Shown: piece after piece, positions 13,631-23,388 of the stretch | How positions within the stretch are numbered: position 1 is the stretch's first letter | Layout: the number at the start of each line of letters is the position of its first letter | Origin: Pomacea canaliculata | Taxonomy: Eukaryota; Mollusca; Gastropoda; Architaenioglossa; Ampullariidae | Assembly: GCF_003073045.1 (NCBI RefSeq) | Contig: NC_037602.1 | Coordinates: 11,473,731-11,537,730 of the forward strand | DNA: 64,000 nt | Direction: 5' to 3' | The notes under the pieces: generated by a model | The model's database searches: none | Seen by the model: only the letters and a program-made list of their open reading frames with translations | Told to the model about the DNA's origin: nothing | Made by a program: the position numbers and the translations under genes

Positions 13631-16066
13631 TGACTGGTACTTAGGTGCTCAGCTAAGCTGGCCTGCTGGTACCTGTCGTAGGGGGGACCTGGCAGTGGAC
13701 AAGGCTCGCCACTGAAGTCGGACTTAAGCCGTGATGAGCAGGTTCTGTATTTAACGACCAGTCTACTCCTTCACGTTCGACATCCAGATTTTTTTTTCTG
13801 CTCGACCCTCTTCCCCATCGATGATGTCCTGAAGGACGGTCTTACAGTGTTGTTGCAAACAGGGTTTCCTGATGTCCCACAAGGGTGACAACCGAGTTTC
13901 ATACAAATTCCTTATTTTTTTCTCGCATGTAGGAGATTCGAAAAAAACGTTTTTTTTAGGCATTTTGTCTTGGTTGCCTGGATTCGTTTTTCATTATCAG
14001 CAGAGTTCCCTTTTCACAACGGGAAAGCAGGATGGAGACTTCGAAGCACTAGTATAACCTGTTCTTGCTGCTAAACCTAATGCTGTTGCTGCTCCAGGTC
14101 TTGTTTAGCTTTGACATTATTGCTGTCACTGTCGGGATCCTGATGCGAGTGTTTGGCGTGCATCTGCCAGCTCTGGCGCCCAAGTGTTTAAAGTTGTTTA
14201 CCTCCTCGAGATGAATTCCGTTAATGTAGGTCTCTGCCTTGCCGCTGCCATTAACCATGATTTTCAATGCTGAGCTCAGATCTTCGCATCTTCTGTCACT
14301 TTGTTGGTAAGGTCTTGCAGTTTTCTCTTGCTGTCTGACATCAAATCAACGCCATCCGCTAAGCCGAGTTGTATATGGACCGACAAATGGGTATGGAGGG
14401 GTGTATGAGTAGGGGAGGAGGTGATAAAAGGTTTCTCACATGCTTTTCTAAAAAATATGTTGAACAGTACAAGCGACAGTGTTCATCCTTGAAAAACGAC
14501 CACTGTTGTCTGAAAGAAGCCTCCCACTTGAGTAGTACTGCACTCCTTGAGTTCTCAAACAGCATTTGATGATTTGAATGAGGCCCACTATGATGTTAAA
14601 CATTTCAAAAGACCCTTCTTTCAGACTGTTAAACGCTTTTTTGAAGTCGATGACGTTTTCTCTGGTGTTGTATATGGTGCTGAAGCCAGCCTGCTCTTCT
14701 GCTAGTCATTCCTCACCAGTGGTAGTGACGATTTAGGATACTTCAAAACTCTGACAGTGCATCGGCACAAAAAAACGATAAAAAAAAAAAAGAAGAAGTA
14801 TTTATCCCCACGTAGGGGCGTCCCAATCTTTTTCGATTTCAAATAGTATTGGGTATCTGGTATCTACAAGCTGCTGGTTGCTTTGGAGGATATTAAGTTC
14901 TGTTTTTAGCTGGAAGTTGTATAGGCCATCTGCAATATTCAGTCGATTGGCCTAGTACAATTTGCTTTTCATGAGGCAGCACATTGCTATCTTTGATGGC
15001 TAAATTTTTGTGCCTCCGATGTAGGTGTCTGTACATTTTATCATTGTCGCATGCATGTGCGTGAAATTGGCTGACTGGACAGCAAGCACACATGAACAAG
15101 CAGCGTTGATAGTAAGATGCTGCTGTATACACTGACATTCTCACCACGGATGCAACTAAAACTCTAATCTGTGCTTTTGTACTCTCGGGGATGGACTATT
15201 GCAAACTCACTTCCATCTATCCGCTCTCAAGACTTCTTCGTTCCTCTTGTGACACCAAGCTTCTGTGAGTCCACTATGCAATGACGTGTGGACAGAGGTC
15301 TTTCCCCAACAAAGCCCATCAACTTGGAAAACATTATCCAACAGCCTTCGACATTAATTTTTTTTACAACCTTTAAGTCTAATCTTTTCAGAACGATGCC
15401 TTCACTGTGACCCTGTCCTGACCATGCACGCTGCATAACATGTTTGTAATTTAGTGTGTCTGTTAGATGGGAATGTAAGTGCATGGTTGTTGATGACTCA
15501 TTCTACGTATTATTTATATTAAGTGTTTTGAGCAAATCTTTGAAAAAGTTCTATAAATTCTCATTATTATTAACATACAGCTGCTGAAACAAATCCCTTC
15601 ACATTCTCACAATAAATACATGTGACTACTGATGGTAACAATAGCAACATTATCATGTACTCGTTTACAAGGTGATGTGTTCAACTGCTATCACATCACA
15701 TTTTCCCAGATAGATTCAAGTGAAGATGAGGATGTGGTCTATGCTAAGAAGGCCATGGCCAAAAAGCTCTATGCTGATCGAGAAGCCAAGAGGAAACAAA
15801 AACATCCCAGTCAGGCTATGGGTCAGATCAAAGATCTCTTTGGCATTTCTTCTTCTAAAGCCAAGTTGCCGCTGATTGAGGAGGAACATGAATCATCGGA
15901 GGAGGAATCTAAAGCTCTGCTGGAAAAGGATGCTTCCTCAAATAAATCTCATGTCCTGCAAATGAACAAGACATTCTACTCAGATGAGTCTGATGACTCT
16001 TCTTTCTCGACTCAGGTACAGAGGACTATGACATGGCATATCAAGAAGCCAGCAAGTCAGGCATGA
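6715..16066 (+). CDS. DCST2: DCST2-like DC-STAMP domain protein (sperm-egg fusion factor)
   Basis: Eleven coding exons fit GT-AG sites with consistent phases: 6715-6979, 7142-7268, 7510-7891, 7998-8255, 8383-8621, 9445-9607, 10604-10754, 11107-11281, 12166-12382, 13255-13512, 15710-16066; about 863 residues (human DCST2 is 773). Hydrophobic helices sit in exons 2, 3, 5, 7 and 9. The phrases MFSKQGRSFLLV, KCTKVFDDAYKDC and AACYYPARERQR match DCST2 better than DCST1. Exon 10 (residues ~688-731) carries a RING-like set of four CxxC/CxxxxC pairs (CLLC, CSNHGC, CQQC, CTVC). The C-terminal exon is acidic and disordered. In mouse, DCST1 and DCST2 are sperm membrane proteins required for gamete fusion; Drosophila Sneaky and nematode SPE-42/SPE-49 are relatives. 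Oddities: a duplicated acceptor before exon 9 and a frame switch near 16015, both listed separately. The upstream CRE cluster fits testis expression. Introns hold only repeats. Confidence 0.9.
8640..9440. other. DCST2 intron 5, AT-rich with short CA/TA repeats
   Basis: This intron contains a short (AC)n/(AT)n stretch near 8965-8995 and no coding potential that fits the gene. Nothing else recognisable was seen. Confidence 0.6.
9608..10603. other. DCST2 intron 6, nothing recognised
   Basis: Longest frames (for example minus 9964-10428) have no recognisable domain and no splice context matching the phase-0 junction of the surrounding exons. I see no repeat family here. Confidence 0.5.
11755..12010 (+). 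repeat. CR1/L2-like LINE 3' fragment in DCST2 intron 8
   Basis: Translated by eye in all frames, the segment resembles the C-terminal end of CR1/L2 ORF2, where a 'W-N-S-L-P ... F-K-S-x-L-K-T-H' motif is typical; here it is decayed and spread over frames. It is followed by the 'GCAGCGCACTGAGTTC' phrase common just before such 3' ends. It is probably a 5'-truncated, old insertion. Confidence 0.5.
12051..12190 (+). repeat. 70-bp tandem duplication across the DCST2 exon 9 acceptor
   Basis: Two 70-bp copies (12051-12120 and 12121-12190) differ at three positions only. Each contains the acceptor TTGGTAG followed by the first 25 bases of exon 9. Because 70 is not a multiple of three, splicing to the first acceptor (exon start 12096) runs into a stop inside the second copy, while the second (exon start 12166) keeps the DCST2 frame. 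Confidence 0.9.
12383..13254. other. DCST2 intron 9 with simple repeats
   Basis: Contains short CA repeats near 12476-12500 and 13010-13022, an A-run at 12950-12964 and a CT-rich tract. No exon or transposon was recognised. Confidence 0.6.
13599..14720 (-). mobile_element. RTE-type LINE remnant in DCST2 intron 10
   Basis: Read on the minus strand, the segment runs from a reverse-transcriptase thumb/palm region to the ORF end and a (ATG)n tail, seen on the plus strand as (CAT)n at 13599-13630. Visible pieces are EEQAGFSTIYNTREN near 14700, IDFKKAF just after it, VDLMSDSKRKLQDLTNKV near 14310 (following the catalytic F/L-A-D-D region), NGIHLEEVNNFKHLGA near 14190 and KTVLQDIIDGEEGR near 13830. 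These match the RTE-like LINE family widespread in invertebrates. Several frame breaks are present and the 5' endonuclease half is missing. A short tract at 13870-14040 does not fit the ORF. It lies antisense to DCST2. Confidence 0.75.
15140..15580 (+). mobile_element. CR1/L2-like LINE 3' fragment in DCST2 intron 10
   Basis: The plus strand keeps SGMDYCKLTSIYPLSRLL near 15190, the CR1-family 'S-R-L-D-Y-C-N' motif, then a decayed C-terminal region and a 3' tail ending AAGTTCTATAAATTCTCATT-ATTATT. The tail closely resembles the one near 45.38 kb. It is 5'-truncated and crossed by stops. Confidence 0.65.
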
Positions 16067-16188
16067 ACACAAGTACTGATGACGAAGAGACAGACACAGA
16101 AAGATCATCCCAGGTCATCAACTCCACTATTAGAATACCACAGTATGAAACTTCAGATATTTTTCAGACTTTTTACAAGTCATTCTAA
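15993..16188 (+). other. Alternative-frame continuation of the DCST2 tail
   Basis: From 15993 a second plus frame is open to TAA at 16186-16188. From about 16010 it reads SGTEDYDMAYQEAS and continues with an acidic, Ser/Thr-rich stretch, similar in character to the preceding DCST2 exon. The main frame instead ends at TGA 16064-16066 with a basic, unrelated-looking end. In the duplicate at 18.5 kb, which is 2 bp shorter at the equivalent site, the two parts are in one frame. So the longer tail is probably ancestral, and the annotated allele has either a 2-bp insertion, a sequence error or an unrecognised splice here. Confidence 0.55.
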
Positions 16189-17280
16189 TGACCCAGCATG
16201 TGGAGGCCTGTTCTAGTCTGCTGAGTCCAGTCATAGACCACCTAAGGTTCCATATATTTTTCACCACTGATATGTCTGCGAGCTCCAGTTGGTAAAACAT
16301 GATGCCTCATTCTTCTAGTGTCAGGCTTTGCTGTAGACACTGATGACAGTTTGAGATCTGGTTGGTTCAGTTCTAAGGATGTTGAGTACTTCATAATGTT
16401 GAATATTTGGCCCTCACAGTGTTTTGTGTGATAAATATGAAAATAAATAATTAACGGAAACACTTGTACATCTACCCTCCTCTTTTAACGTAATTTAAAA
16501 ACTAATAATTCCAAAATATGATTTATATTAATAATTAACTATAATTAATCATATCTGATAATATATGAAAATAATAAAGAATGTTAAATGTGAGTACTTT
16601 ATTAGTAAATGAACAATAGCAGTGTAAATTAATATTAATAACTTTTTCATTGAGGACCAAACAGACTGAAAAGAACGTAATGTAACAAAGATAAGTAAAA
16701 GAAACAGCATTTTGTTAACGTTATTTCGGCAACAAAATTTTATAAAAGTACTCTCATTCATCTGTCATGTCCTTTAGAAACAAGTAATAAATGTTTAACA
16801 AATAAAATACATTTTTTTTGAAAGTACATAAAAGATAGTATAAGCACCTTAGTAGTTCTCTATAAAATAAAATGAGAACACTTTGCATAACTGGAAACAT
16901 ATGGGCCACATGCAGTAAAAGACAATGTACTGTATATAGCAGCTCTAAAAAAAGGATAACACAGGAATAATTTAAAAATAGGACATAGCATTTCAATCAA
17001 ACTTGTATCAAAACGAACTGGAAACAAGATTTGACAGTCATTCCATTCACACAAGTAAATTACGCAGAGAAAATAGCAATCAGCCATAAACATAAACCTT
17101 TATGAACAATTAACAATATTTTATTTAGCTAAATGGATCTTTCATATTTGATGAAAAATATAAAGGAATGAATGGTCATACAGCATGTAGCCCGAAGAGA
17201 CTGCATGTACTCTCTGTATTTAAGAAACAGCTATGTAAGAAGAATCCCTATTAATTTATAAAGGTACTGATACTTGTGTG
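16189..17280. other. AT-rich intergenic region between convergent genes
   Basis: This stretch is strongly AT-rich, especially 16480-17120. No coding exon, RNA gene or transposon was recognised, apart from the candidate DCST2 poly(A) signal. Confidence 0.6.
16442..16447 (+). terminator. Candidate DCST2 poly(A) signal
   Basis: A canonical AATAAA lies about 375 bp after the main-frame stop and about 255 bp after the alternative-frame stop. It is followed by AT-rich DNA. Other AT-rich hexamers are nearby, so it is only a candidate. Confidence 0.35.
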
Positions 17281-18057
17281 CAGAGGAACCTCGGTTAGCG
17301 AACGCCTCGGATAGCGAATATTTCGGATAATGAACAAAAATTTCGTTAAAACTTTGTCTCGGATAGCGAAGAAAATTTCGGATAACGAACAGCCACGTGA
17401 ACCACACTTGACCGACCAGCATGTCATCATTCGCGCTCGAGACACAGTTATGTTCATTATCTGTAGGCATCCTTCTTATTTAGTGATTTTTGTGCTTTAT
17501 TTTAATAAGATAATCCTCAATCGTGGCTCCAAAGAAGATAAGAGCAATAGTAGTGAGGTAGTGACTGTGATAGGCAATAGGAACCTAAACATATTCAATT
17601 ATAATGTGATGTCATATTACCCAAAAGTGTTGCAAAAAAGGCAGAAGCAACAGACACTGGACAAGTTTTTCCTTCAACCTCAAAGCGACAGAAAAGGGAA
17701 GTCATCCCCGATTTTACAATGTCACACATGCTCTTGGAGGGGGAATCCAAGCAGTAATTCCACCCCTTCCTCCCCACACCTCCATCCACCCACGCCGTCA
17801 AAACGGCAAGTTTTCTGATGTTTAAATGCTTTTGTTAATATTTTTATGTTTATTTAACTCCATTTAACTGCATTATAACTGTTCTCATTAAAACCTACCT
17901 ATATAGCCTGTAACTTTCATATATTAGCGAGTCAACAGGGGCTGGGAACCAATTAAATCTATTTCCTTTATTTCTTATGGGAAAAATTGCTTCGGATAAC
18001 GAACAATAACGAACAACTTTCCAGAACGGATTAAGTTCGTTAACCGAGGTTCCACTG
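17281..18057 (+). mobile_element. Tigger/pogo-like DNA transposon, internally deleted
   Basis: The element begins CAGAGGAACCTCGGTTAGCG and ends with the inverse of CAGTGGAACCTCGGTTAACG. These are Tigger-type terminal inverted repeats. Degenerate 'CGGATA(A/G)CGAA' sub-repeats lie inside both ends. TA follows the right end; the left flank is TG, so the TA duplication is mutated on one side. A GTGGCTCCAAAGAAGATAAG stretch near 17525 resembles the MAPKK start of Tigger transposase. KRQKQQTLDKFFLQPQ near 17640 followed by Pro/Ser-rich sequence resembles its C-terminus. The catalytic DDE core is missing, so it is a non-autonomous deletion derivative of 777 bp. Confidence 0.85.
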
Positions 18058-18502
18058 TATCATGTTTCACATTATGGAATTCAAAGGCCTAAAATTGATC
18101 AAGATGCAGATTTGTGGACATAGCTACCATCATGCAGTGAACAAAGTGTCCATTTACTGAAGTCATTCAAAATCCCCTCTGCAGAATATGGTCAAGTGCA
18201 TGGTTCAGTGACATTGTCCTGAAAACAGCATTTTCATTCTCTCCCCCTTAAAAAAGGTACACTTACATCGTGCCATATCTCAGCCCTATGGACAAGCTTG
18301 TGGCATTTTACAAATAATAATGATACAAAAATGTAAACAAGGCTGCAGATGTTTATCACCATTGCAGTCATTGAGCTATAGGTCATATTTTGATGCTTAT
18401 AGTGTAGACTGTGGAGTGCCACTTTGAAAAACCTCGAGCTCAGGAACCATACAAAGGGAAGCAATACAAATCCAAATGATATAATACTTTTGATTCACTT
18501 TC

Positions 18503-18732
18503 AATGCATCAGAGGAAAAATCCAAAACTCTGTTGGAAAAGTATGCCTCCTCAAATATCTCTCTTGCCCTGCAAATGAGCAAGACATTCTACTCAGATGA
18601 GTCTGATGACTCTTCTCCCTTCTCAGGTACAGGGGACTACAACATGGCATATTAAGAAGCCAGCAAGTCAGGCATGAACACTGCTAATAAGGAGACAGAC
18701 AACCCCTTACAACCTGAATATTAGAATACCAT
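18503..18732 (+). pseudogene. Duplicated fragment of the DCST2 3' exon
   Basis: This plus-strand stretch closely resembles 15896-16141 of DCST2, by eye roughly 80-88% identical. It covers the acidic tail including a TTCTACTCAGATGAGTCTGA block. It stays open for about 53 codons (SEEKSKTLLEK ... SDDSSPFSGTGDYNMAY) and then hits a stop. No other DCST2 exon is nearby, so it is a partial tandem duplication, not a retrocopy of the whole gene. It might alternatively serve as a terminal exon of DCST2, since CTTCTCCCTTCTCAG would be a good acceptor. I consider relic more likely. Confidence 0.7.
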
Positions 18733-19846
18733 AAACACCTTTAAAGTATCCAAGTTAGGTATACAGTAATTTTATTTGTAAATTGGATGAATGTGCCTCC
18801 TTTATGTGGATAAGCGTGAGTAGAATAACAATAAAAAATGTTGTCTCAAACTGCTTACCCTACAAATAGTTTGGTGCACATAAAAAAATAACTGCCTTTT
18901 TTTAACTTTACCTTACTTTATAAACATGTTGTTTCACATAAATGTTTATTCAAATTGTATCAAACAGTACACATTTAAAACTTATTTTGTGTTTCTTTGA
19001 AATAAGCTTAGAAGGTTTAACTGGCAAAAAAGAGCATGGTCAAAAACCTAATAAATATTGTAGTCACTATGAGACTTTTTCTTAAATTTTTTGTAATAAA
19101 TCTAAAAGTCTAAGAGTAAGTGAACAGGTCTGAGAATACCATTCACAAACTTTGCATAAGTGGTTCACAAAGCATAAATTTCAAAAACAATTCTCACAAT
19201 ACAAATAAATAAAACATCCAAAGTATTTCAATATTTTATCAGATTAAAAAATTAATGTTTTGTACTCATAAATTCTGTGACTACTGATCTCTTTACTGAC
19301 CCTGTTTCATAAGTAAAATTTACTACAAGTACTGAGTTCATCAGCTGACATATTTTTCACGACCTCTGAATAACAAACATGTAGTTGGATGTCAAAAGTG
19401 GTCAAGGGGAGATTAAATTGCATTGCGGTATATGACACATGCGGAGCCAGTCCTGAGTGCGATTAAAAGACTTAAGAACGAGTCATGTAATAAGTTACCT
19501 TTGTGCAACCTGACATATTTTTTGCTTAGATGGTCATTTGATTAGTTATTTTGGGTCCTGCAAAGGTAACTAGAGGGATAATGTGTTACTATAATTTAAA
19601 GGGTTGGTGTAGGGGCATTATTTTGTCTCCTTTATGTTTCTTTTGTGCATTTCCTGTGCATAAACAATCTCATTGCCATAACTAGTGTGAAAAAAGAAAT
19701 CATGAACTACTAACATGAAGCTCATCCTGACAATCTGACATCACAAGAGGACTTAAATTACACAAGGCAGGTAACTGTTCATAGTCATATAATTGATTGC
19801 AAGTACTCCATAATGTAAGCAGAAGAGGAACTCCATAAACTTCTTT
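18733..19846. other. Intergenic, AT-rich; 3' flank of the ankyrin-SOCS gene
   Basis: Nothing coding or repetitive was recognised. It probably includes the 3' untranslated region of the minus-strand ankyrin-SOCS gene, but I could not choose a poly(A) signal with confidence. Confidence 0.5.
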
Positions 19847-22800
19847 TCACATCTGCACTTTTGTCAGATCTACCCCTTTCTCACTTTTCAGCAAGAGATC
19901 CACATCACCCAGCAATATGTATTCTTTGACTGCATCTGGAATGTTAATGAATGTGAGGCAGAATGATACTGACTGTTCACATTTCTTACGAAATGACAGC
20001 CTGCTGGCAAAAGAGAGAGAAAGTGGGCTGCACTGTAAATTCTGACACCACTGTGCCAATGTTTGGGATGTATTTCTGATGAGCACCAAGTCACTAGCAC
20101 TCCACTGCCAGCCTGCTGCTGAGGCATACAGCACAAGTCGTCGATATATCTTTTCTTTGAGAAAACGTCGTGACCAGTGTGACTCCATATAATATACAAA
20201 TGTCTGTATTAGTCCTGGCAACTTCTGCCATGTTGTTGTCTTTATTAGCTTGACAGTGAAGAAGGAAGCCAGCTACAGACAAAGAAACATCAAACTTATT
20301 GTACACATTCTCCCTCCCCCTTTTCACTTACAAAATCTTTCAAAATATTTACATTCAAAAAAATGATGAAAACATCAAATTTTCTTAGCCTATTTTTCTT
20401 CCTGCTTTAATCTATATACATTTGGAGTCATTCTAATGCTTTGACTTCTAAAGAACAAAACAGTATTGCCAAAAATTAATTTAAACATTTAAAATAATTT
20501 ATTATCAGATTATTTAAAACATCTAATATTATTACTTTTTTATTTTTTATTTTGCGCAATGAGCATTCTTTTGAATGGATACCTGCGCATTATAAATCAT
20601 CATCATCATCATCATCAAAATCCTGCAAAGTATGAATACCTCTAAGAATTCATCAATGCCTGACTCAGCCATGTAAAGAGGCTGATTGCGGTGAAGTTTT
20701 AGCAGCACACGCTCATGAACCAGATGAGAGGTGCAGTGCTCTATGCAGGCTGTGAGGAAATGTCTCAGAAATACTGCATCTTCCATCTGCAGCAAAATGA
20801 AAAATTTATCTGTTTCTTCATCCTTGTTGCTTACATTAGACATATTTATAGTGAAATATGGCATTGTTATACAATCAACTTGTGGTTCATGAAGGATATG
20901 CTAAGATCATGTTATAGTGTGAAGTACTATATCCATGAAGGAACGATAAAGTTCTATCTCCACATAGTTAATCTGGAGAAGGTTCAAGGTTTTTTAGGCC
21001 AGTGATTAAAACCTGTCCACCCAGCAGTGAACATGTACTTATACAGAAAAGTAAAGGATGTAGAAGGAATGCTTATGTTTTCTTATGCTGTGAATGCGTT
21101 TAGCTTGATCTAGTTGTAAAAATAATACATTTTTGACAAACCTGTAATGCACTTATCACCTTAAATAAAATGTCCTGAGCACTCATTTCTGTAGGCTTTT
21201 CAAGCTTGGGTCATCAATGGAATTCTTACCCTTTCTTTCCTTCATTATTTAGTATTATGTGGCAGACAAAAGAACTATTTAATTTTACTGAAATGATCAT
21301 AAGCATAGTTCATGGGAAGGATATAACAGAATTGTAGAACTGTACTGGTTGCATCCTACCCATGGGAATACAAAGTGCAAGCAGGACACTGGCTTCATTT
21401 GTGTGCAAGGATCTGTAAAAATTCTACTTCCAGTTCAACCGGATTTAATCAAGGAGGTTTATTATCTAAGTTTTTTATGGTATTTTTCTATTGTTCACAG
21501 GGATTGTTGGTCTGACAACTTGTTTTGCAATGATTTCCACATTGAAGCAAGCAGTTGCCTAAATTCATTGTTATTATCTATGTTTATAACAGATAGAGAC
21601 ATTTGTCTTTGTTTGGAGCTCACATGCAATAACTAAACAAAATACAGTCACATATCACACACCCATACAATTACTACACTCACTCTTAAATCTCCTAGCA
21701 ATAATTATCAGAAGCGTATGCATGCACACACACACACACGCACGGTACATCAGTTAGCCATGTTCAAGAGTGATATCACAGTTGGTACAAAGGACTCAGC
21801 AAAAGCCCTCTTCTTGGCAACCAGTTTTTTTCATCTACAGCCAGAGGGGAGCATTTGGAAATGATGATGTAGTGTGTGAGAGCGGTCTGTGATAATACTG
21901 ACAGCTCTTAACCTTACAGCCCTGGTGTATAGGTCACTTTGGGTCTTTGTAGAAGGCCAATGATCTTGCTGGAAATCTTAACCACCCTTATCAAGAACTC
22001 CTATTTTTGATGGATAGAATGCCGAACCACACTGATAGATTAACCGCGAGAATGCTTTCAATCAAGCTGTGATACACTGATTCTAGAACAAGGCCACTGA
22101 CACCAAAATTCCTGAATTGCCTTAGCAGAAACAGGTGCTGACATGCTTTCCTGGAAGGAAAGTGTCGTCCAGCACTGTGCCAAGGTACCTAAAACTTTGC
22201 ACCTGTTCCACCGTGTCATTGGCAGGATGTATGAACAGGTTGATGCTTCCTATCAATGACCAATTCTTTAGTTTTAGATACTAAGTATCAGTTTAGCTTT
22301 AGATACTAAGTAACAGAAAGCTTTCTTTAAATCTTTGTTTTAGGTTGTAACCTTATCCTCTTGTGTAGCCAATGTTCTCCAATTCACCCTTTTTCATCTC
22401 TGGTTCAAAATTTTATGGCGTGACTCCCTTATCAGCAGGGCCGCCGAGAGCCAGCCCGGGCCCCGGGACAGACGACCTCTCCGGGCCCCTTGTACTTGTA
22501 ATCGTAAATTATTTTCATATATATAATGTAAAGGAGAAGAAGAAAAAAAATTCCACTGACCAGGGCCGGGCCCCCTTGACAGCCGCGGGCCCGGGTACAC
22601 CAGACCCCCCTGTCCCCCCCTCTCATCAGGCCTGCTTATCAGGATGCCAACGTTTTGATGACTTCACTTAGGATAATCTACTTGTGTTAGAAGTGTGCCT
22701 GCCAATGATGTCTCTCAACAACAAAACAAGGTGGCCTCCAGTGCTGATTTTACACATGACTGAAGCCCACAATTTTAAAAGCGAACAGCTATATTTGATC

Positions 22801-23388
22801 ACTTTAGTAATAGTGGGACAGTTAATTTAAGTTCAGAAATTGTTTTTTTCAGGCAGAATGTCAAAATTTGATAAAAGGCATATTTTTATTTTCCTGGTCA
22901 CTTTCCACACAACATCTGAAAACTAGAGCATCAATACATACTATGAAGCATATCAAACATAATTATATGTATTATATCAATATATTATATCTTTACTATA
23001 TCAATATTGAAATAATCTATCCCTGTGAAATAAAATAAATGTTCTTTCTTTAAAATTAAAAAAAATTTAAATTTCAGCTTATATTCATAATCACCTTAAG
23101 TGCTGTGCGAAAGACATAGAGCATTGCTTCAGGGCAAGCAGGTTCAGCTCCTGCTCTCATCAGAAGATAAACTATCTCCCAGCACAAATTATGAGAAGGC
23201 CCTTGTCGACTGTCAAATGCAGTGATGACAGCTATATCAAAAGGGGAGTAATTATTTATATTTTGCACAGTGAGGTCACACTCGCTGCTGTTCATCAAAA
23301 GCTGTACAATATGTAAATGGCTATGTTTAATGGCTATCATTAGTGCAGTCTCCTGCTTGTCATTCAGTGGTACATTGATGCTTGTTTT
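19847..23388 (-). CDS. Ankyrin repeat and SOCS box protein (ASB-like), 5' part disrupted
   Basis: Three minus-strand exons join in phase 0: 23388 or less down to 23095, 20786-20640 (147 bp) and 20272-19847 with stop at 19847. The first encodes ankyrin repeats (DKQETALMIAIKHSHLHIV; INNYSPFDIAVITA). The middle is helical. The last ends in a SOCS box, recognisable from PLSLSFASRLSFRKKC and IPDAVKEYILLGD. ASB proteins are substrate receptors of Cullin-5 ubiquitin ligases, with ankyrin repeats binding the target and the SOCS box binding Elongin B/C. That role is inferred. Upstream of 23388 the frame is closed by a stop, while the preceding ankyrin motif (HNDVAQLRALLLKNK, 23385-23428) is in another frame, so a one-base shift separates them. 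Further upstream an RTE LINE piece interrupts candidate exons. The gene may be a pseudogene, a damaged allele or locally misassembled. I could not assign it to a specific ASB. Confidence 0.7.
20598..20616. repeat. (CAT)n microsatellite
   Basis: About six CAT units lie in the intron just downstream (minus strand) of the middle ankyrin-SOCS exon. It is a plain trinucleotide repeat. Confidence 0.7.
21725..21743. repeat. (AC)n microsatellite
   Basis: A short CACA run lies just beyond the 3' side of the minus-strand LINE remnant at 21.76-22.25 kb and may be derived from its tail. Confidence 0.6.
21760..22250 (-). mobile_element. L2/Rex1-like LINE reverse-transcriptase C-terminal remnant
   Basis: Minus-strand translation keeps CQHLFLLRQFRNFGVSGL near 22110, then a decayed 'S-L-I-E-S-I-L' segment with NLSVWFGILS near 22040, and ARSLAFYKDPK and CDITLEHG further on. 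This order matches the conserved C-terminal region of L2/Rex1/Babar-type LINEs, whose usual motifs are 'RLYFLRQLRKFGV', 'SVIESVLTF' and 'WYG'. Multiple stops and frameshifts make it a dead, 5'-truncated copy. It lies in an intron of the ankyrin-SOCS gene, in the same orientation. Confidence 0.75.
22436..22634. mobile_element. hAT-type MITE with 8-bp target duplication
   Basis: A GC-rich 199-bp insert starts CAGGGCCGCCGAGAG and ends ATCAGGCCTG. It is flanked by identical 8-bp CTTATCAG copies (22428-22435 and 22635-22642). The CAGG...CCTG ends and 8-bp duplication are hAT hallmarks. GGGCCCGGG-rich subterminal blocks flank an AT-rich centre. It carries no coding sequence and sits in an intron of the ankyrin-SOCS gene. 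Confidence 0.85.
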
